Source of the DNA: JASLDZ01 sp964235945
GTDB lineage: Bacteria > Pseudomonadota > Alphaproteobacteria > Caulobacterales > Caulobacteraceae
Length of the DNA stretch: 64,000 nucleotides
Reading direction: 5' to 3'
Assembly (NCBI GenBank): GCA_964235945.1
Contig: CAXSDV010000001.1
Coordinates: 1-64,000 of the forward strand
Shown here: piece after piece, positions 1 to 9,074 of the stretch
Layout of the letters: every line of letters begins with the position of its first letter
Position numbering within the stretch: the stretch's first letter is position 1
Made by a program: the position numbers and the translations under genes
Notes under the pieces: model-generated
The model's input: only the letters and a program-made list of their open reading frames with translations
Databases searched by the model: none
Told to the model about the DNA's origin: nothing

Positions 1-584
1 GGCAGCGCGTAGAACTCGCCCGGGTGCATGCGCGAGGGCACCAGGAAGTCGCGCGCGCCTTCGGGGCTGGAGGCGGTCAGGATCGGCGTCTGGAACTCGG
101 TGAAGCCCGCGACCACCATGCGGGTGCGGATGGAGGCGATCACGCGGCTGCGCAGCAGGATGTTGCGGTGAAGCGTGTCACGCCGCAGGTCCAAGTAGCG
201 ATGCTTGAGGCGCAGGTCCTCCGGATAGTCGGGCTCGCCGAACACGGGCACGGGCAGTTCGGCGGCGGGCGACAACACCTCGAAGCCGCGCACGCGGATC
301 TCCACCTCGCCGGTGGGCAGGTCGGCGTTGACGGTCTCGGGGCTGCGGGCGAGCACCTCGCCCTCCACCCGCACCACGCTCTCGGCGCGGGCGTGCTCCG
401 CCTGCGCGAAGCCCGGCGTTTCCGGCGAGAGCACGAGCTGGGTCAGGCCGTAATTGTCGCGCAGGTCCACGAACATCAGCCCGCCGTGGTCGCGCTTCCT
501 GTGCACCCAGCCGGAAAGCTTGACGGTCGCGCCCGCGTCGGAGGCGCGCAGGGCGCCGCAGGTGTGGGTGCGGTAGGCGTGCAT
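1..584 (-). CDS. aspS: Aspartyl-tRNA synthetase (5' part, runs off the window)
   Basis: Charges tRNA with aspartate in the cytoplasm. Only the first ~194 codons are present; the gene continues beyond position 1. The N-terminus has the OB-fold anticodon-binding domain typical of bacterial AspRS (GWVHRKRDHGGLMFVDLRD near residue 25), then the class II catalytic core begins with RYLDLRR and PEGARDFLVPSR. The ATG at 584 fits the usual family start (MHAYRTHTCG). It is transcribed away from the methyltransferase gene at 693, so 585-692 should hold divergent promoters; no clear -35/-10 pair is visible. Many alphaproteobacterial AspRS enzymes are non-discriminating (Asp/Asn); that cannot be judged from this fragment. 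Confidence 0.95.
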   Translation of the reverse strand, partial: MHAYRTHTCGALRASDAGATVKLSGWVHRKRDHGGLMFVDLRDNYGLTQLVLSPETPGFAQAEHARAESVVRVEGEVLARSPETVNADLPTGEVEIRVRGFEVLSPAAELPVPVFGEPDYPEDLRLKHRYLDLRRDTLHRNILLRSRVIASIRTRMVVAGFTEFQTPILTASSPEGARDFLVPSRMHPGEFYAL

Positions 585-692
585 GGCGGAGTGTCTCGGC
601 GGAGAGGTAGGATGTGGAGGCGCGCGGGTTGAAGGCTGCGCCGCGCGGGGTGTCAAGTTGAGCCCGCCCGCCGCCCCTGGTACCGCACCCGC

Positions 693-1655
693 GTGACCCG
701 CCCCTCCCTCGCCCCCCAAGCCGCCGTGCTGACCACGCGCGCCTGGCCCGACCATGCGCTGCTCGATTCGGGCGGCGGGGCCAAGCTCGAGCGCTACGGC
801 CCCTACCGCGTGGTGCGGCCCGAGCCCCAGTGCCTGTGGGCGCGCCGCCTGCCCGCCGCCGCTTGGGCAGGTGCGGACGCGATCTTCGACCCCGCCGCCG
901 CGCAGGACGACGAGGACGCCGGCCGCTGGCGCTTCGCCGCAGCCTCCCCCCCCGCGCCGGACGGCTTTCCCCTGGCCTGGGGGCCGGCGCGCTTCACCGG
1001 GCGCTTCACGGGCTTTCGCCACCTGGCCTTCTTCCCCGAGCAGGCGGCCAACTGGAGCTGGCTGGAGGCGGCCGTGCGCGCCATGGCCGCGGACTTCGCC
1101 GCTGCAGGCGGCGAGCCGCCGCGCGTGCTCAACCTGTTCGGCTACACGGGGGTGGCGAGCCTGACGTGCGCCGCGGCCGGGGCGCACGTCACCCACGTGG
1201 ACGCCTCCAAGAAGTCGGTGAACGGGGCGCGGGAGAACGCGGTCCTGTCCAGGCTCGACCACCATCCGGTGCGCTGGCTGGTGGAGGACGCGCGCAAGTA
1301 CGTGGCCCGCGAGGCGCGCCGCGGCGCGCGCTACGACGGCATCATCCTGGACCCCCCCAAGTACGGTCGAGGCCCCACCGGCGAGGTGTGGCGCTTGTTC
1401 GAGGACCTGCCGGAGCTGGTGGAGCTGTGCGCCGGCCTGTTGTCCGAGCGCGCGCGCTTCCTGCTGCTCAACGCCTACGCCGCGCGCATCTCGGGGGTGG
1501 CGCTGGGCAACCTCCTCGTCGACGCCCTGCCCGGCCGCGTCGGCCGGGTGGACTGGGGCGAGCTCGCCCTGGAGGAGGACGCGCCCGATCCGCGCGCGCT
1601 CGGCCTGTCCTTCTTCGCGCGTTGGAGCGCGGCGCCCCCGGACCTGGCCCCGTGA
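693..1655 (+). CDS. Class I SAM-dependent methyltransferase (RlmI/RlmK-like)
   Basis: Predicted SAM-dependent methyltransferase of 320 aa. The SAM-binding motif I is VLNLFGYTG (about residues 145-153), an acidic motif II follows (HVDASKKSV, ~168), and the motif IV catalytic segment is ILDPPKYGRG (~218), as in the RlmI/RlmK rRNA cytosine/guanine methyltransferases. The N-terminal ~100 residues are a small beta-rich domain as in that family, with no separate PUA domain evident. The start is GTG at 693. The stop overlaps the GTG start of the next RNA methyltransferase by 4 nt, so the two are probably one operon for RNA modification. The substrate is not determined; an rRNA base is the best guess. 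Confidence 0.8.
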   Translation: MTRPSLAPQAAVLTTRAWPDHALLDSGGGAKLERYGPYRVVRPEPQCLWARRLPAAAWAGADAIFDPAAAQDDEDAGRWRFAAASPPAPDGFPLAWGPARFTGRFTGFRHLAFFPEQAANWSWLEAAVRAMAADFAAAGGEPPRVLNLFGYTGVASLTCAAAGAHVTHVDASKKSVNGARENAVLSRLDHHPVRWLVEDARKYVAREARRGARYDGIILDPPKYGRGPTGEVWRLFEDLPELVELCAGLLSERARFLLLNAYAARISGVALGNLLVDALPGRVGRVDWGELALEEDAPDPRALGLSFFARWSAAPPDLAP

Positions 1656-2455
1656 GCGCGGTCCCCGGCGCGCGGGAGGTGACGAGTCTCGCCAACCCTG
1701 CGGTGAAGGCGGCCCGCGCCCTGCACCTGCGCAAGGACCGCGAAGCCTCCGGCCTGTTCCTGGCGGAAGGGCTGAAGATCGCGGTGGAGGCCATGGAGCT
1801 CGGCCATGCGCCGCGCACGCTCATGTTCGGGCCGGACGGGGCCGACCACCCGCTGCTGCGTCGCGTGGCGGCGCACACGCTCGCCCACGGCGGCGAGGTG
1901 CTCCAGGTCTCGCGCGACATCCTCGAGAAGGTCACCCGCAAGGAGAACCCCCAGGCGGTGGCGGCCGTGTTTCCCCAGCGGCTGCACGCCCTGGCCGGGC
2001 TCGACCCCGCGCGCGCCGACGTGTGGGTGGCGCTGCAGGCGGTGCGCGATCCCGGCAACCTCGGCACGGTGGTGCGCACGGCGGACGCGGCGGGCTGCGG
2101 CGGCGTGCTGCTGGTGGGCGAGTGCTGCGACCCCTTCAGCGTGGAGGCGGTGCGCGCCACCATGGGCTCGATCTTCGCCGTCCCGATCTTCCGGGCGACG
2201 GTGGAGGAGTTCCTCGGCTGGCGCGAGGGCTGGCCGGGGTCGCTGGTCGGCACGCTCCTCACCGCCACGCAGGATTTCCGCGCCGCCGACTATCGCCGTC
2301 CGACCCTGATCCTGATGGGCAACGAGAGCCACGGCCTGCCGCCCGAGCTCGCCGCCGCCTGCGATACGGCGGTGAAGATCCCCATGCGCGGCCGCGCCGA
2401 CAGCCTCAACCTGTCGGTGGCCACGGGGGTGATGATCTACGCCGCCACCGGCTGA
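1652..2455 (+). CDS. TrmH/SpoU-family RNA 2'-O-methyltransferase
   Basis: SPOUT-class RNA methyltransferase of 267 aa, predicted to methylate a ribose 2'-OH in rRNA or tRNA. An N-terminal substrate-binding domain (LANPAVKAARALHLRK... FLAEGLKI, residues ~12-45) precedes the knotted SpoU domain. The three SpoU motifs are visible: QAVRDPGNLGTVVRTADA (~130), LILMGNESHGLP (~217) and SLNLSVATGVMIYA (C-terminal). The GTG start at 1652 overlaps the upstream methyltransferase stop (GTGA); a longer upstream reading in this frame is only a shadow of that gene. Exact target (for example 23S rRNA, RlmB-like) is not resolvable. A second family member lies at 41131-41949. Confidence 0.87.
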   Translation: MSAVPGAREVTSLANPAVKAARALHLRKDREASGLFLAEGLKIAVEAMELGHAPRTLMFGPDGADHPLLRRVAAHTLAHGGEVLQVSRDILEKVTRKENPQAVAAVFPQRLHALAGLDPARADVWVALQAVRDPGNLGTVVRTADAAGCGGVLLVGECCDPFSVEAVRATMGSIFAVPIFRATVEEFLGWREGWPGSLVGTLLTATQDFRAADYRRPTLILMGNESHGLPPELAAACDTAVKIPMRGRADSLNLSVATGVMIYAATG

Positions 2456-2470
2456 CCGGCCGGGCGACCG

Positions 2471-4945
2471 TCACGTCCCGCGCGGCTTGGCGCGGGTGGT
2501 GGGAACGGCGAGGAGGGGGTCCTCCGGCCAGGGGTGGCGGGGATAGCGGCCGCGCAGCTCCACGCGCACCTCGCGCCAGGAGCCCCGCCAGAAGCCCGGC
2601 AGGTCGCGCGTCACCTGCACCGGGCGGCGCGCGGGCGAGAGCAGGACCAGGGTGAGCGGAACCCGCCCGCCCGCCACCGCCGGGTGCGTCGCCAAGCCGT
2701 ACAGCTCCTGCACCCGCACCTGGACGCTCGGTCCGCCCTCCGCGGCGTAGTCGATGGCCGCGCCCGTCCCCGCGGGCGTGGTGAAGCGCTCGGGGCCGTC
2801 GCGGTCCAGCCGGCGCTGGAGGTCGTAGGGGACCCGCGCGCGCAGGGCGGCGTCCAACTCGGCGGGGCGCAGCGCCTCCAGCCGCGGAACGTCGGCCAGG
2901 CGCGGCCCCAGCCAGTCGTCCAACGCGTCCAGCAGCGCCGCGTCGGCGAGGTCGGGCCAGCCCGCGTCCGGCTCCAGCGCGCGCAGGAAGGCGACCCGCG
3001 CGCGCAGGGCGGCCGCCGCCTCTCCCCAGGGCAGGACGGACAGGCCCTCGGCGCGCAGCCGCGCGGCGTGGGCCCGCGCCAGGAGCGCCGGGTCGGGCCG
3101 CTCCAGCCGCCGCTCCTCCACCACGAGGCGCCCCAGGCGCGACACCCGCCGCGCCTGCACGCGGCCCTGGTCGTCCGTCTCCACCTCGTCGGCGGTGGTG
3201 ATGCGGTCGGCGAAGGCGGAGCGCAGCTCGGCCTCGTCCAGCGCGGCGGCGGCGACGATGCGGTCGCGCACCGGGCCGCCGGCGAGCTCGCCCACCGCAA
3301 GCCAGCGCTCGCGCGCCAGCCGGTCGGCCGCGTCGAGCCCCGCGCCGCGGCCGTTGGCCAGCCGGTACTCGCCGGAACCGCCGCGGGCGCGGGCGATCCG
3401 CTCGGGATAGGCGAACGCCAGCAACAGCCCGTCCGAGGGCGGCTCGCCCTTCGCGGACGGACCGGCGGTCAGGGCGGCGGCCCGCGCCCAACGGTCGGCC
3501 AGGGCGCGCGCGTCCGCCGCGCGGGGACCGCGCTCGTCGTGGAGCCGGGCGAGGCGCTCGGACACGTCCGCCCCCTCGCCGCCCAGGCCCCGCTCGCTCA
3601 GCAGCGCCGCCAGCCGCGCGGCGCGCAGGCCCGCGCCGCGCCGCGCGCCCTCCACCACCATGTGCGCGAGCCGCGGCGCGAGGCCCACCGCCGCCAGGGC
3701 GCGGCCGTGGGCCGTGGGCGCCCCCGCCGCATCCAGCGCGCCGAGCTCGGCCAGCAGCCGCCGCGCCTCGGCGAAGGCCCCCGCGGGCGGCGGATCGAGG
3801 AAGCGCAGGTCCGCCGGCCCGCGCGCGCCCCACAACGCCAGGGAGAGCGCCACCCCCGACAGGTCGCTGTCGGCGATCTCCGGCCGACCGTACGGGGCGA
3901 GCCCCCGCGTCTCCGCCTCGTCCCACAGCCGGTAGCACACGCCCGGGGCGGTGCGCCCCGCCCGGCCGCGGCGCTGGTCGGCGGCGGCGCGCGACACGCG
4001 CACGGTCTCCAGCCGGGTGAGGCCGCTGGCCGGATCGTAGCGGGGCGTGCGGCTCAGCCCGGAGTCGACCACCACGCGCACGCCCTCCAACGTCAGGCTG
4101 GTCTCGGCGATGGAGGTGGCCAGCACCACCTTGCGCACGCCGGGCGCGGCGGGGGCGATGGCCAGGTCCTGCTGGCCGGGCGCCAGCGCGCCGTAGAGCG
4201 GGGCGACCACCACCGCGGGGTCGCGCACGTCCTGCGCGAGGCGCTCGGCGGTGCGGCGGATCTCCGCCTGGCCCGGCAGGAAGACGAGCACGCCCCCCGA
4301 CTCCTCCGCCAGCGCACGGCGCACGGCGCGCGCCACGTCCTCCTCCAGCCGGCGCGCGCGATCGCGGCCGAGGTGGCGCGTTTCGACCGGGTGGGCGCGG
4401 CCCAGGCTCTCCACCACCGGCGCGCCGCCCATCAGCGCGGCCACCGCCGCCCCGTCCAGGGTGGCGCTCATGGCCAGCAGGCGCAGGTCGGGGCGCAGTT
4501 GAGCTTGGGCGTCCAGGGCGAAGGCGAGGCCCAGGTCGGCGTCCAGGCTGCGCTCGTGGAACTCGTCGAACAACACGGCCGCCACGCCCTCCAGGCCGGG
4601 GTCGCCGGTGATCCTGCGGGTGAACACGCCTTCGGTGACCACCTCGATCCGGGTGGCGGACGACACGCGAGACTGCAGCCGCACGCGGTACCCCACCGTG
4701 GCGCCCACCGCCTCGCCCAGGGTGGCCGCCATGCGCGCGGCGGCGGCGCGGGCGGCCAGGCGGCGCGGCTCGAGCACGAGGATCCGCCCGCCCGCGACCC
4801 ACGGCTCGTCCAGCAGCGCCAGGGGAACGACCGTGGTCTTGCCCGCGCCCGGAGGGGCCACCAGCACCGCGTTCGGCCCGGCGCGCAGCGCCGCCGCCAG
4901 CGCCGGCAGCGCCTCGTGGACCGGTAGGCGGGGCGGATCGGACAT
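2471..4945 (-). CDS. hrpB: ATP-dependent helicase HrpB
   Basis: DEAH-type helicase of 824 aa, the usual HrpB length. Motif I is GAGKTT (residues 33-38), motif II is DEFH (127-130), motif III SAT (~160), and the second RecA domain has motif VI-like QRRGRAGRTAPGVCYRLW. A long C-terminal region contains the HrpB-specific segment ending near the stop. HrpB proteins are RNA-helicase relatives of DEAH splicing factors whose bacterial role is poorly defined. ATG 4945 is chosen because the protein start (MSDPPRLPVHEAL) matches the family; the frame stays open far upstream but reads through the divergent permease gene. It is convergent with the SpoU gene (15 nt apart). Confidence 0.93.
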   Translation of the reverse strand: MSDPPRLPVHEALPALAAALRAGPNAVLVAPPGAGKTTVVPLALLDEPWVAGGRILVLEPRRLAARAAAARMAATLGEAVGATVGYRVRLQSRVSSATRIEVVTEGVFTRRITGDPGLEGVAAVLFDEFHERSLDADLGLAFALDAQAQLRPDLRLLAMSATLDGAAVAALMGGAPVVESLGRAHPVETRHLGRDRARRLEEDVARAVRRALAEESGGVLVFLPGQAEIRRTAERLAQDVRDPAVVVAPLYGALAPGQQDLAIAPAAPGVRKVVLATSIAETSLTLEGVRVVVDSGLSRTPRYDPASGLTRLETVRVSRAAADQRRGRAGRTAPGVCYRLWDEAETRGLAPYGRPEIADSDLSGVALSLALWGARGPADLRFLDPPPAGAFAEARRLLAELGALDAAGAPTAHGRALAAVGLAPRLAHMVVEGARRGAGLRAARLAALLSERGLGGEGADVSERLARLHDERGPRAADARALADRWARAAALTAGPSAKGEPPSDGLLLAFAYPERIARARGGSGEYRLANGRGAGLDAADRLARERWLAVGELAGGPVRDRIVAAAALDEAELRSAFADRITTADEVETDDQGRVQARRVSRLGRLVVEERRLERPDPALLARAHAARLRAEGLSVLPWGEAAAALRARVAFLRALEPDAGWPDLADAALLDALDDWLGPRLADVPRLEALRPAELDAALRARVPYDLQRRLDRDGPERFTTPAGTGAAIDYAAEGGPSVQVRVQELYGLATHPAVAGGRVPLTLVLLSPARRPVQVTRDLPGFWRGSWREVRVELRGRYPRHPWPEDPLLAVPTTRAKPRGT

Positions 4946-5086
4946 TGCGCGAGGGTCGGAGCATCCGCGGCCTGCGCGCCGCTGCGACGGCTTAGAGCTT
5001 GACCCCGCGGGCGGCGGCAAGTCACCTGCGGAAGGCGGCCCCGCTTCGTTGCGGCGGGAGGCCCCGCCCCTGGGAGGATCGAAGAC

Positions 5087-6610
5087 TTGGATTGGCGTGT
5101 GAAGTCGCTGGACGCCATTTTGGCGACCGCGCAGAAGAAGTCCCTCCACCGCTCGCTGGGCGCCGTCCAGCTCACCCTCCTCGGCATCGGCGCGGTCATC
5201 GGCACGGGAATCTTCGTGCTCACCTCCGAGGCCGCCCAGAAGGCGGGCCCCGGCATGATGATCTCCTTCATCGTGGCGGGCGCGGTCTGCGCGGTGGCGG
5301 CGCTTTGCTACTCGGAACTGGCCTCGATGGTGCCGGTGGCGGGCTCGGCCTACACCTACTCCTACGCGGTGCTGGGCGAGTTGGTGGCTTGGCTGGTCGG
5401 CTGGGCGCTGATCATGGAGTACGCGCTGGGAGCCAGCGCGGTGGCCGTCGGCTGGTCCGGCTACGTCACCGGCCTGCTGCACGGGTTCGCGCACATCGAC
5501 ATCCCGCTCGCCATATCGGCCGGGCCGGACGGCGGGGGCGTCGTCAACCTGCCCGCGGTGATCATCGTCGGCCTGGTGACGGGCCTGCTCATCGTCGGCA
5601 CCAAGGAGAGCGCCACGGCGAACGCGGTGCTGGTGGCGGTGAAGATCACCGCCCTGACCGCCTTCGTGGCCCTGACCCTGCCGGCGATCCGCCCGCACAA
5701 CTTCGTCCCCTTCACGCCCAAGGGTTGGGGCAATCCGCTGGGCTCGGGCGGCACGGGGGTGCTGGGCGCCGCCGCCTCCATCTTCTTCGCCTATGTGGGC
5801 TTCGACGCGGTCTCGACCGCCGCGGAGGAGACGAAAAATCCCCAGCGCAACGTGCCCATCGGGCTGATCGGCTCGCTGGTGATCTGCACCATCTTCTACA
5901 TCCTGGTGTCCGGAGGCGCTGTGGGGGCCTACGGGGCCCAGCCCGTCTACGGCCCGCACGGCGAGGCGCTGGCGTCCGGCTCGCGCGCGCTGACCGAGCA
6001 GTGCCTGGCCATCCACGGGCCCCAGCCGCTGGTGTGCTCGCACGAGGCGCTGGCCCACGTGCTGCGCCAGATCGGCCATCCGGTGGTGGGCGACGCCCTG
6101 GGCTTGGCCGCGGGCTTCGCCCTGCCCTCGGTCGTGCTGCTGATGATGTACGGCCAAACGCGCGTCTTCTTCGTGATGGCGCGCGACGGGCTGCTTCCGC
6201 CCGTGCTCAGCAGGGTTCACCCGCGCTTCAAGACGCCCCACGTCGTGACCATGATCACCGGGGTTTTCGTGGCGTTGGCGGCGGGGCTCCTGCCCGTCGG
6301 CAAGCTGGCGGACTATTCGAACTCGGGCACGCTGTTCGCCTTCGCGGTGGTGTCGGCGGCGGTGATGGTGCTGCGCTTCACCGCCAAGGACCGGCATCGG
6401 CCGTTCCGCGCGCCGCTGCTGTTCGTGGTGGCGCCCCTGTCCATCATCGGCTGCGTGGTGCTGTTCGTGAGCCTGACCATCGAGGCCAAGCTGCTGTTCC
6501 CGATCTGGAGCGCGGTCGGGCTGGCCGTGTACTTCCTCTACGGCTACCGCCACTCCAACGTGGCCCGCGGCGTGGTGGAGGCGGACGAGGTGGAGCCGAT
6601 GGGCGCCTGA
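5087..6610 (+). CDS. APC-superfamily amino acid permease (CAT-like), copy 1
   Basis: Inner-membrane amino acid transporter of 507 aa with about 12 hydrophobic helices. The first helix carries the APC signature GIGAVIGTGIFVLTSEAA (~residues 36-53) and the family motif PVAGSAYTYSYAVLGE is at ~85-100; FFAYVGFDAVSTAAEETKNP (~230) matches the cationic amino acid transporter (YfnA/CAT) group. Start is TTG 5087, supported by GGGAGGA 8 nt upstream; GTG 5099 is the alternative. The next gene is a close paralogue 37 nt downstream, so this is a tandem duplication and probably one transcript. Substrate unknown; basic amino acids or a broad range would fit the family. Confidence 0.9.
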   Translation: MDWRVKSLDAILATAQKKSLHRSLGAVQLTLLGIGAVIGTGIFVLTSEAAQKAGPGMMISFIVAGAVCAVAALCYSELASMVPVAGSAYTYSYAVLGELVAWLVGWALIMEYALGASAVAVGWSGYVTGLLHGFAHIDIPLAISAGPDGGGVVNLPAVIIVGLVTGLLIVGTKESATANAVLVAVKITALTAFVALTLPAIRPHNFVPFTPKGWGNPLGSGGTGVLGAAASIFFAYVGFDAVSTAAEETKNPQRNVPIGLIGSLVICTIFYILVSGGAVGAYGAQPVYGPHGEALASGSRALTEQCLAIHGPQPLVCSHEALAHVLRQIGHPVVGDALGLAAGFALPSVVLLMMYGQTRVFFVMARDGLLPPVLSRVHPRFKTPHVVTMITGVFVALAAGLLPVGKLADYSNSGTLFAFAVVSAAVMVLRFTAKDRHRPFRAPLLFVVAPLSIIGCVVLFVSLTIEAKLLFPIWSAVGLAVYFLYGYRHSNVARGVVEADEVEPMGA

Positions 6611-6647
6611 GCCCGACGGCGGGCGCGAAGGCGGGAGGGCGCGGCTG

Positions 6648-8246
6648 ATGTCCGTTGCGGAACGCGGCGGGGCCTCGCGCCTGTTCATCAAGAAGTCTAT
6701 CGACCAGATTCAGCAGGAGGCCGCCGCCCACGTGCTCAAGCGCTCGCTGGGGGCGGTCAACCTCGTCTTCCTGGGCATAGGCTGCATCATCGGAGCCGGC
6801 ATCTACGTCATCACCGGTAATGCGGCGGCGCAGTTCGCCGGGCCGGCGGTGATGATCTCCTTCGTGATCGCGGGGCTGGCCTGCGCCTTCGCCGGGCTCT
6901 GCTATGCGGAGCTGTCGTCCTCCATGCCCGTGTCGGGCTCGGCCTACACCTACTCCTACGCGACGCTGGGGGAGCTGTTCGCCTGGATCATGGGCTGGCT
7001 CCTGGTGCTGGAGTACGGCGTGGCCGCTTCGACCGTGGCGGTGGGCTTCTCCGGCTATGTGGCGAGCTTCCTGCGCGACCTGGGTCTGGCGGTGCCGGCC
7101 GCCCTGTCCAGCCCCACCGTGCAGTCCTTCGCCGGACCGGACGGGACCCTGCTGTTCCACGCCACGGGCAGCGTCAACCTCGTGGCCGCCGCGGGCATCC
7201 TCATGGTGACCGCCCTGCTGGTGGTGGGCATCTCGGAGTCCGCCCGGGTGAACAACGTCATCGTGCTGATCAAGGGCGGAGTGCTGCTGCTCTTCATCGG
7301 CTTCGGCGTGTTCTACATCAAGACCGCCAACTGGACGCCGTTCATTCCGCCCAACCAGGGCGGGTCGACCTATGGATGGGCGGGCGTGTTCCGCGCCGCT
7401 TCCGCCATCTTCTTCGCTTATGTCGGCTTCGAGGCGGTCTCCACCGCCTCGGCCGAGGCGAAGAACCCCCAGCGCGACGTGCCCATCGGCATACTCGGGT
7501 CGCTGCTCGTCTGCACGGTGCTGTACATGGCGGTGGCGGCGGTGTTGACCGGGGTGGTGCCCTTCCGCGAACTGGGCGTGCCCGAGCCCATCGCCATCGC
7601 CGTGGACCGGATGCACCTTCCCTGGTTCGCCAAGCTGATCAAGGTGGGCGCCATCACCGGCCTTTCGTCGGTCATGCTGATCCTGACCTACGGCCAGACC
7701 CGGGTGTTCTTCTCCATGGCGCGCGACGGCCTCCTGCCGCCCATGTTCGCCCGGCTGCACCCGCGCTTCCGCACGCCCTGGCTGGGCACCCTGTTCCTGG
7801 GCGCGCTGATCGCCGTGGCGGCCGCGGTCCTGCCCATCACCATCCTCAACGACCTGGTGAGCCTGGGCACGGCGGCGGCCTTCGCCATCGTGTGCCTGAC
7901 GGTGATGTACCTGCGCTCCACGCGGCCGGAGCTTGAGCGCCCGTTCCGCGTACCCGGGGGCGGCGTGTGGATCGGCCGCGCCTGGATCGGCACGGTGCCT
8001 GTGCTCGGCATCCTGTCCTGCTTCGTGCTGGCCGGACCGCTCCTGGTCGACATCGTGCAGAAGGCCGCCCGGGGGGACGCGATCCCCGCCGTGCTGCTGG
8101 CCGTGTACGCGGCGCTGGGCGCGGTGATCTACGCGGTCTACGGGCTGAAGCACTCGCGCCTCGCCCGGGGGCTCGACATACTGGACGTGGGTCCCGGCCC
8201 CGAGCAGGCGCTCGCCGCCGGGCACGGCGACCCCGCCAACCGGTGA
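6648..8246 (+). CDS. APC-superfamily amino acid permease (CAT-like), copy 2
   Basis: Inner-membrane amino acid transporter of 532 aa, paralogous to the gene just upstream over its whole length (shared blocks: SGSAYTYSYATLGE, FFAYVGFEAVSTASAEAKNP, LTYGQTRVFFSMARDGLLPP, and a C-terminal YGLKHSRLARG). It has a longer N-terminal cytoplasmic tail (ERGGASRLFIKKSIDQIQ) and a longer periplasmic loop after helix 4. ATG 6648 is preceded by GGGAGGG. The pair has diverged clearly at loops, implying an old duplication with possible change of substrate. It ends 60 nt before the response regulator; no terminator is visible between them. Confidence 0.9.
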   Translation: MSVAERGGASRLFIKKSIDQIQQEAAAHVLKRSLGAVNLVFLGIGCIIGAGIYVITGNAAAQFAGPAVMISFVIAGLACAFAGLCYAELSSSMPVSGSAYTYSYATLGELFAWIMGWLLVLEYGVAASTVAVGFSGYVASFLRDLGLAVPAALSSPTVQSFAGPDGTLLFHATGSVNLVAAAGILMVTALLVVGISESARVNNVIVLIKGGVLLLFIGFGVFYIKTANWTPFIPPNQGGSTYGWAGVFRAASAIFFAYVGFEAVSTASAEAKNPQRDVPIGILGSLLVCTVLYMAVAAVLTGVVPFRELGVPEPIAIAVDRMHLPWFAKLIKVGAITGLSSVMLILTYGQTRVFFSMARDGLLPPMFARLHPRFRTPWLGTLFLGALIAVAAAVLPITILNDLVSLGTAAAFAIVCLTVMYLRSTRPELERPFRVPGGGVWIGRAWIGTVPVLGILSCFVLAGPLLVDIVQKAARGDAIPAVLLAVYAALGAVIYAVYGLKHSRLARGLDILDVGPGPEQALAAGHGDPANR

Positions 8247-8306
8247 AGGCCGCCTCAGGCGCGCGCGTGTTGCGACCCGGTCATACGCGGGAGACGTGCG
8301 TCTGAC

Positions 8307-9074
8307 ATGCCACGCAGCATGGATTTCGACCCGACCGACGCCGGCGCGGAGAGCGCCGCCCCCGCCGCCCGCATCGTGGTGGTGGACGACGACGCCGGCA
8401 TCCGCGAGACCGTGACCGAGTTCCTCGCCCAGCACGGCTACCAGACGCAGGAAGCGGCGGACGGCGCGGGGCTGGCGCGCATCCTGGCCCAGGGCCGGCC
8501 CGACCTGATCGTCCTGGACGTCATGCTTCCCGGCGAGGACGGTCTGGCCATCTGCCGCCGCGTCGCCGCCCTGGATCCCTCCCCGGCGGTGATCATGCTG
8601 TCGGCCATGGGCGAGGACATCGACCGCATCGTGGGCCTGGAGCTCGGCGCGGACGACTACCTCGCCAAGCCCTGCAACCCGCGGGAGCTCCTGGCCCGGA
8701 TCCGCGCGGTGCTGCGCCGCCGCGGCGAGCCCGGCCCGTCCGCCGAAGGCCCGGGAGCGCGCTGCGAGTTCGCCGGCTGGAAGCTCGACCTCGTGCGGCG
8801 CGAGCTGAAGAGCCCCGCGGGCGTGGTGGTCAACCTTTCGGGGGGTGAGTTCTCGCTGTTGCGCGTGTTCGTGGAGCGGCCCCGGCGCGTGCTGACGCGC
8901 GACCAGTTGCTCGACCTCGCGCGCGGGCCCGACAGCGACGCTTACGATCGCGCCATCGACGTGCAGATCAGCCGACTTCGGCGCAAGCTGGAGGACGGCG
9001 GCCAGGGCGGCGAGCTGATCCGCACCGTCCGCAACGAGGGCTACATGTTCACCGCCCCGGTCGTGTTCCGGTGA
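8307..9074 (+). CDS. OmpR/PhoB-family response regulator
   Basis: DNA-binding response regulator of 255 aa. The receiver domain (residues ~22-135) has the acidic pair VVVDDD, phospho-acceptor Asp71 (LIVLDVMLPGEDG) and conserved Lys121 (YLAKP). The C-terminal winged-helix (Trans_reg_C) domain includes the recognition region RAIDVQISRLRRKLE and ends with RTVRNEGYMF. ATG 8307 is used; ATG 8319 (MDFDP) would drop four residues. The stop overlaps the GTG start of the partner histidine kinase by 4 nt, a coupled two-component operon. Targets unknown; the downstream EF-hand lipoprotein gene suggests an envelope-related signal, possibly calcium. Confidence 0.93.
   Translation: MPRSMDFDPTDAGAESAAPAARIVVVDDDAGIRETVTEFLAQHGYQTQEAADGAGLARILAQGRPDLIVLDVMLPGEDGLAICRRVAALDPSPAVIMLSAMGEDIDRIVGLELGADDYLAKPCNPRELLARIRAVLRRRGEPGPSAEGPGARCEFAGWKLDLVRRELKSPAGVVVNLSGGEFSLLRVFVERPRRVLTRDQLLDLARGPDSDAYDRAIDVQISRLRRKLEDGGQGGELIRTVRNEGYMFTAPVVFR

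Noticed and set aside
2534..4927. 797-codon ORF opposite hrpB
   Set aside because: Antisense shadow caused by high GC3; no recognisable domain, while the hrpB strand has all helicase motifs.
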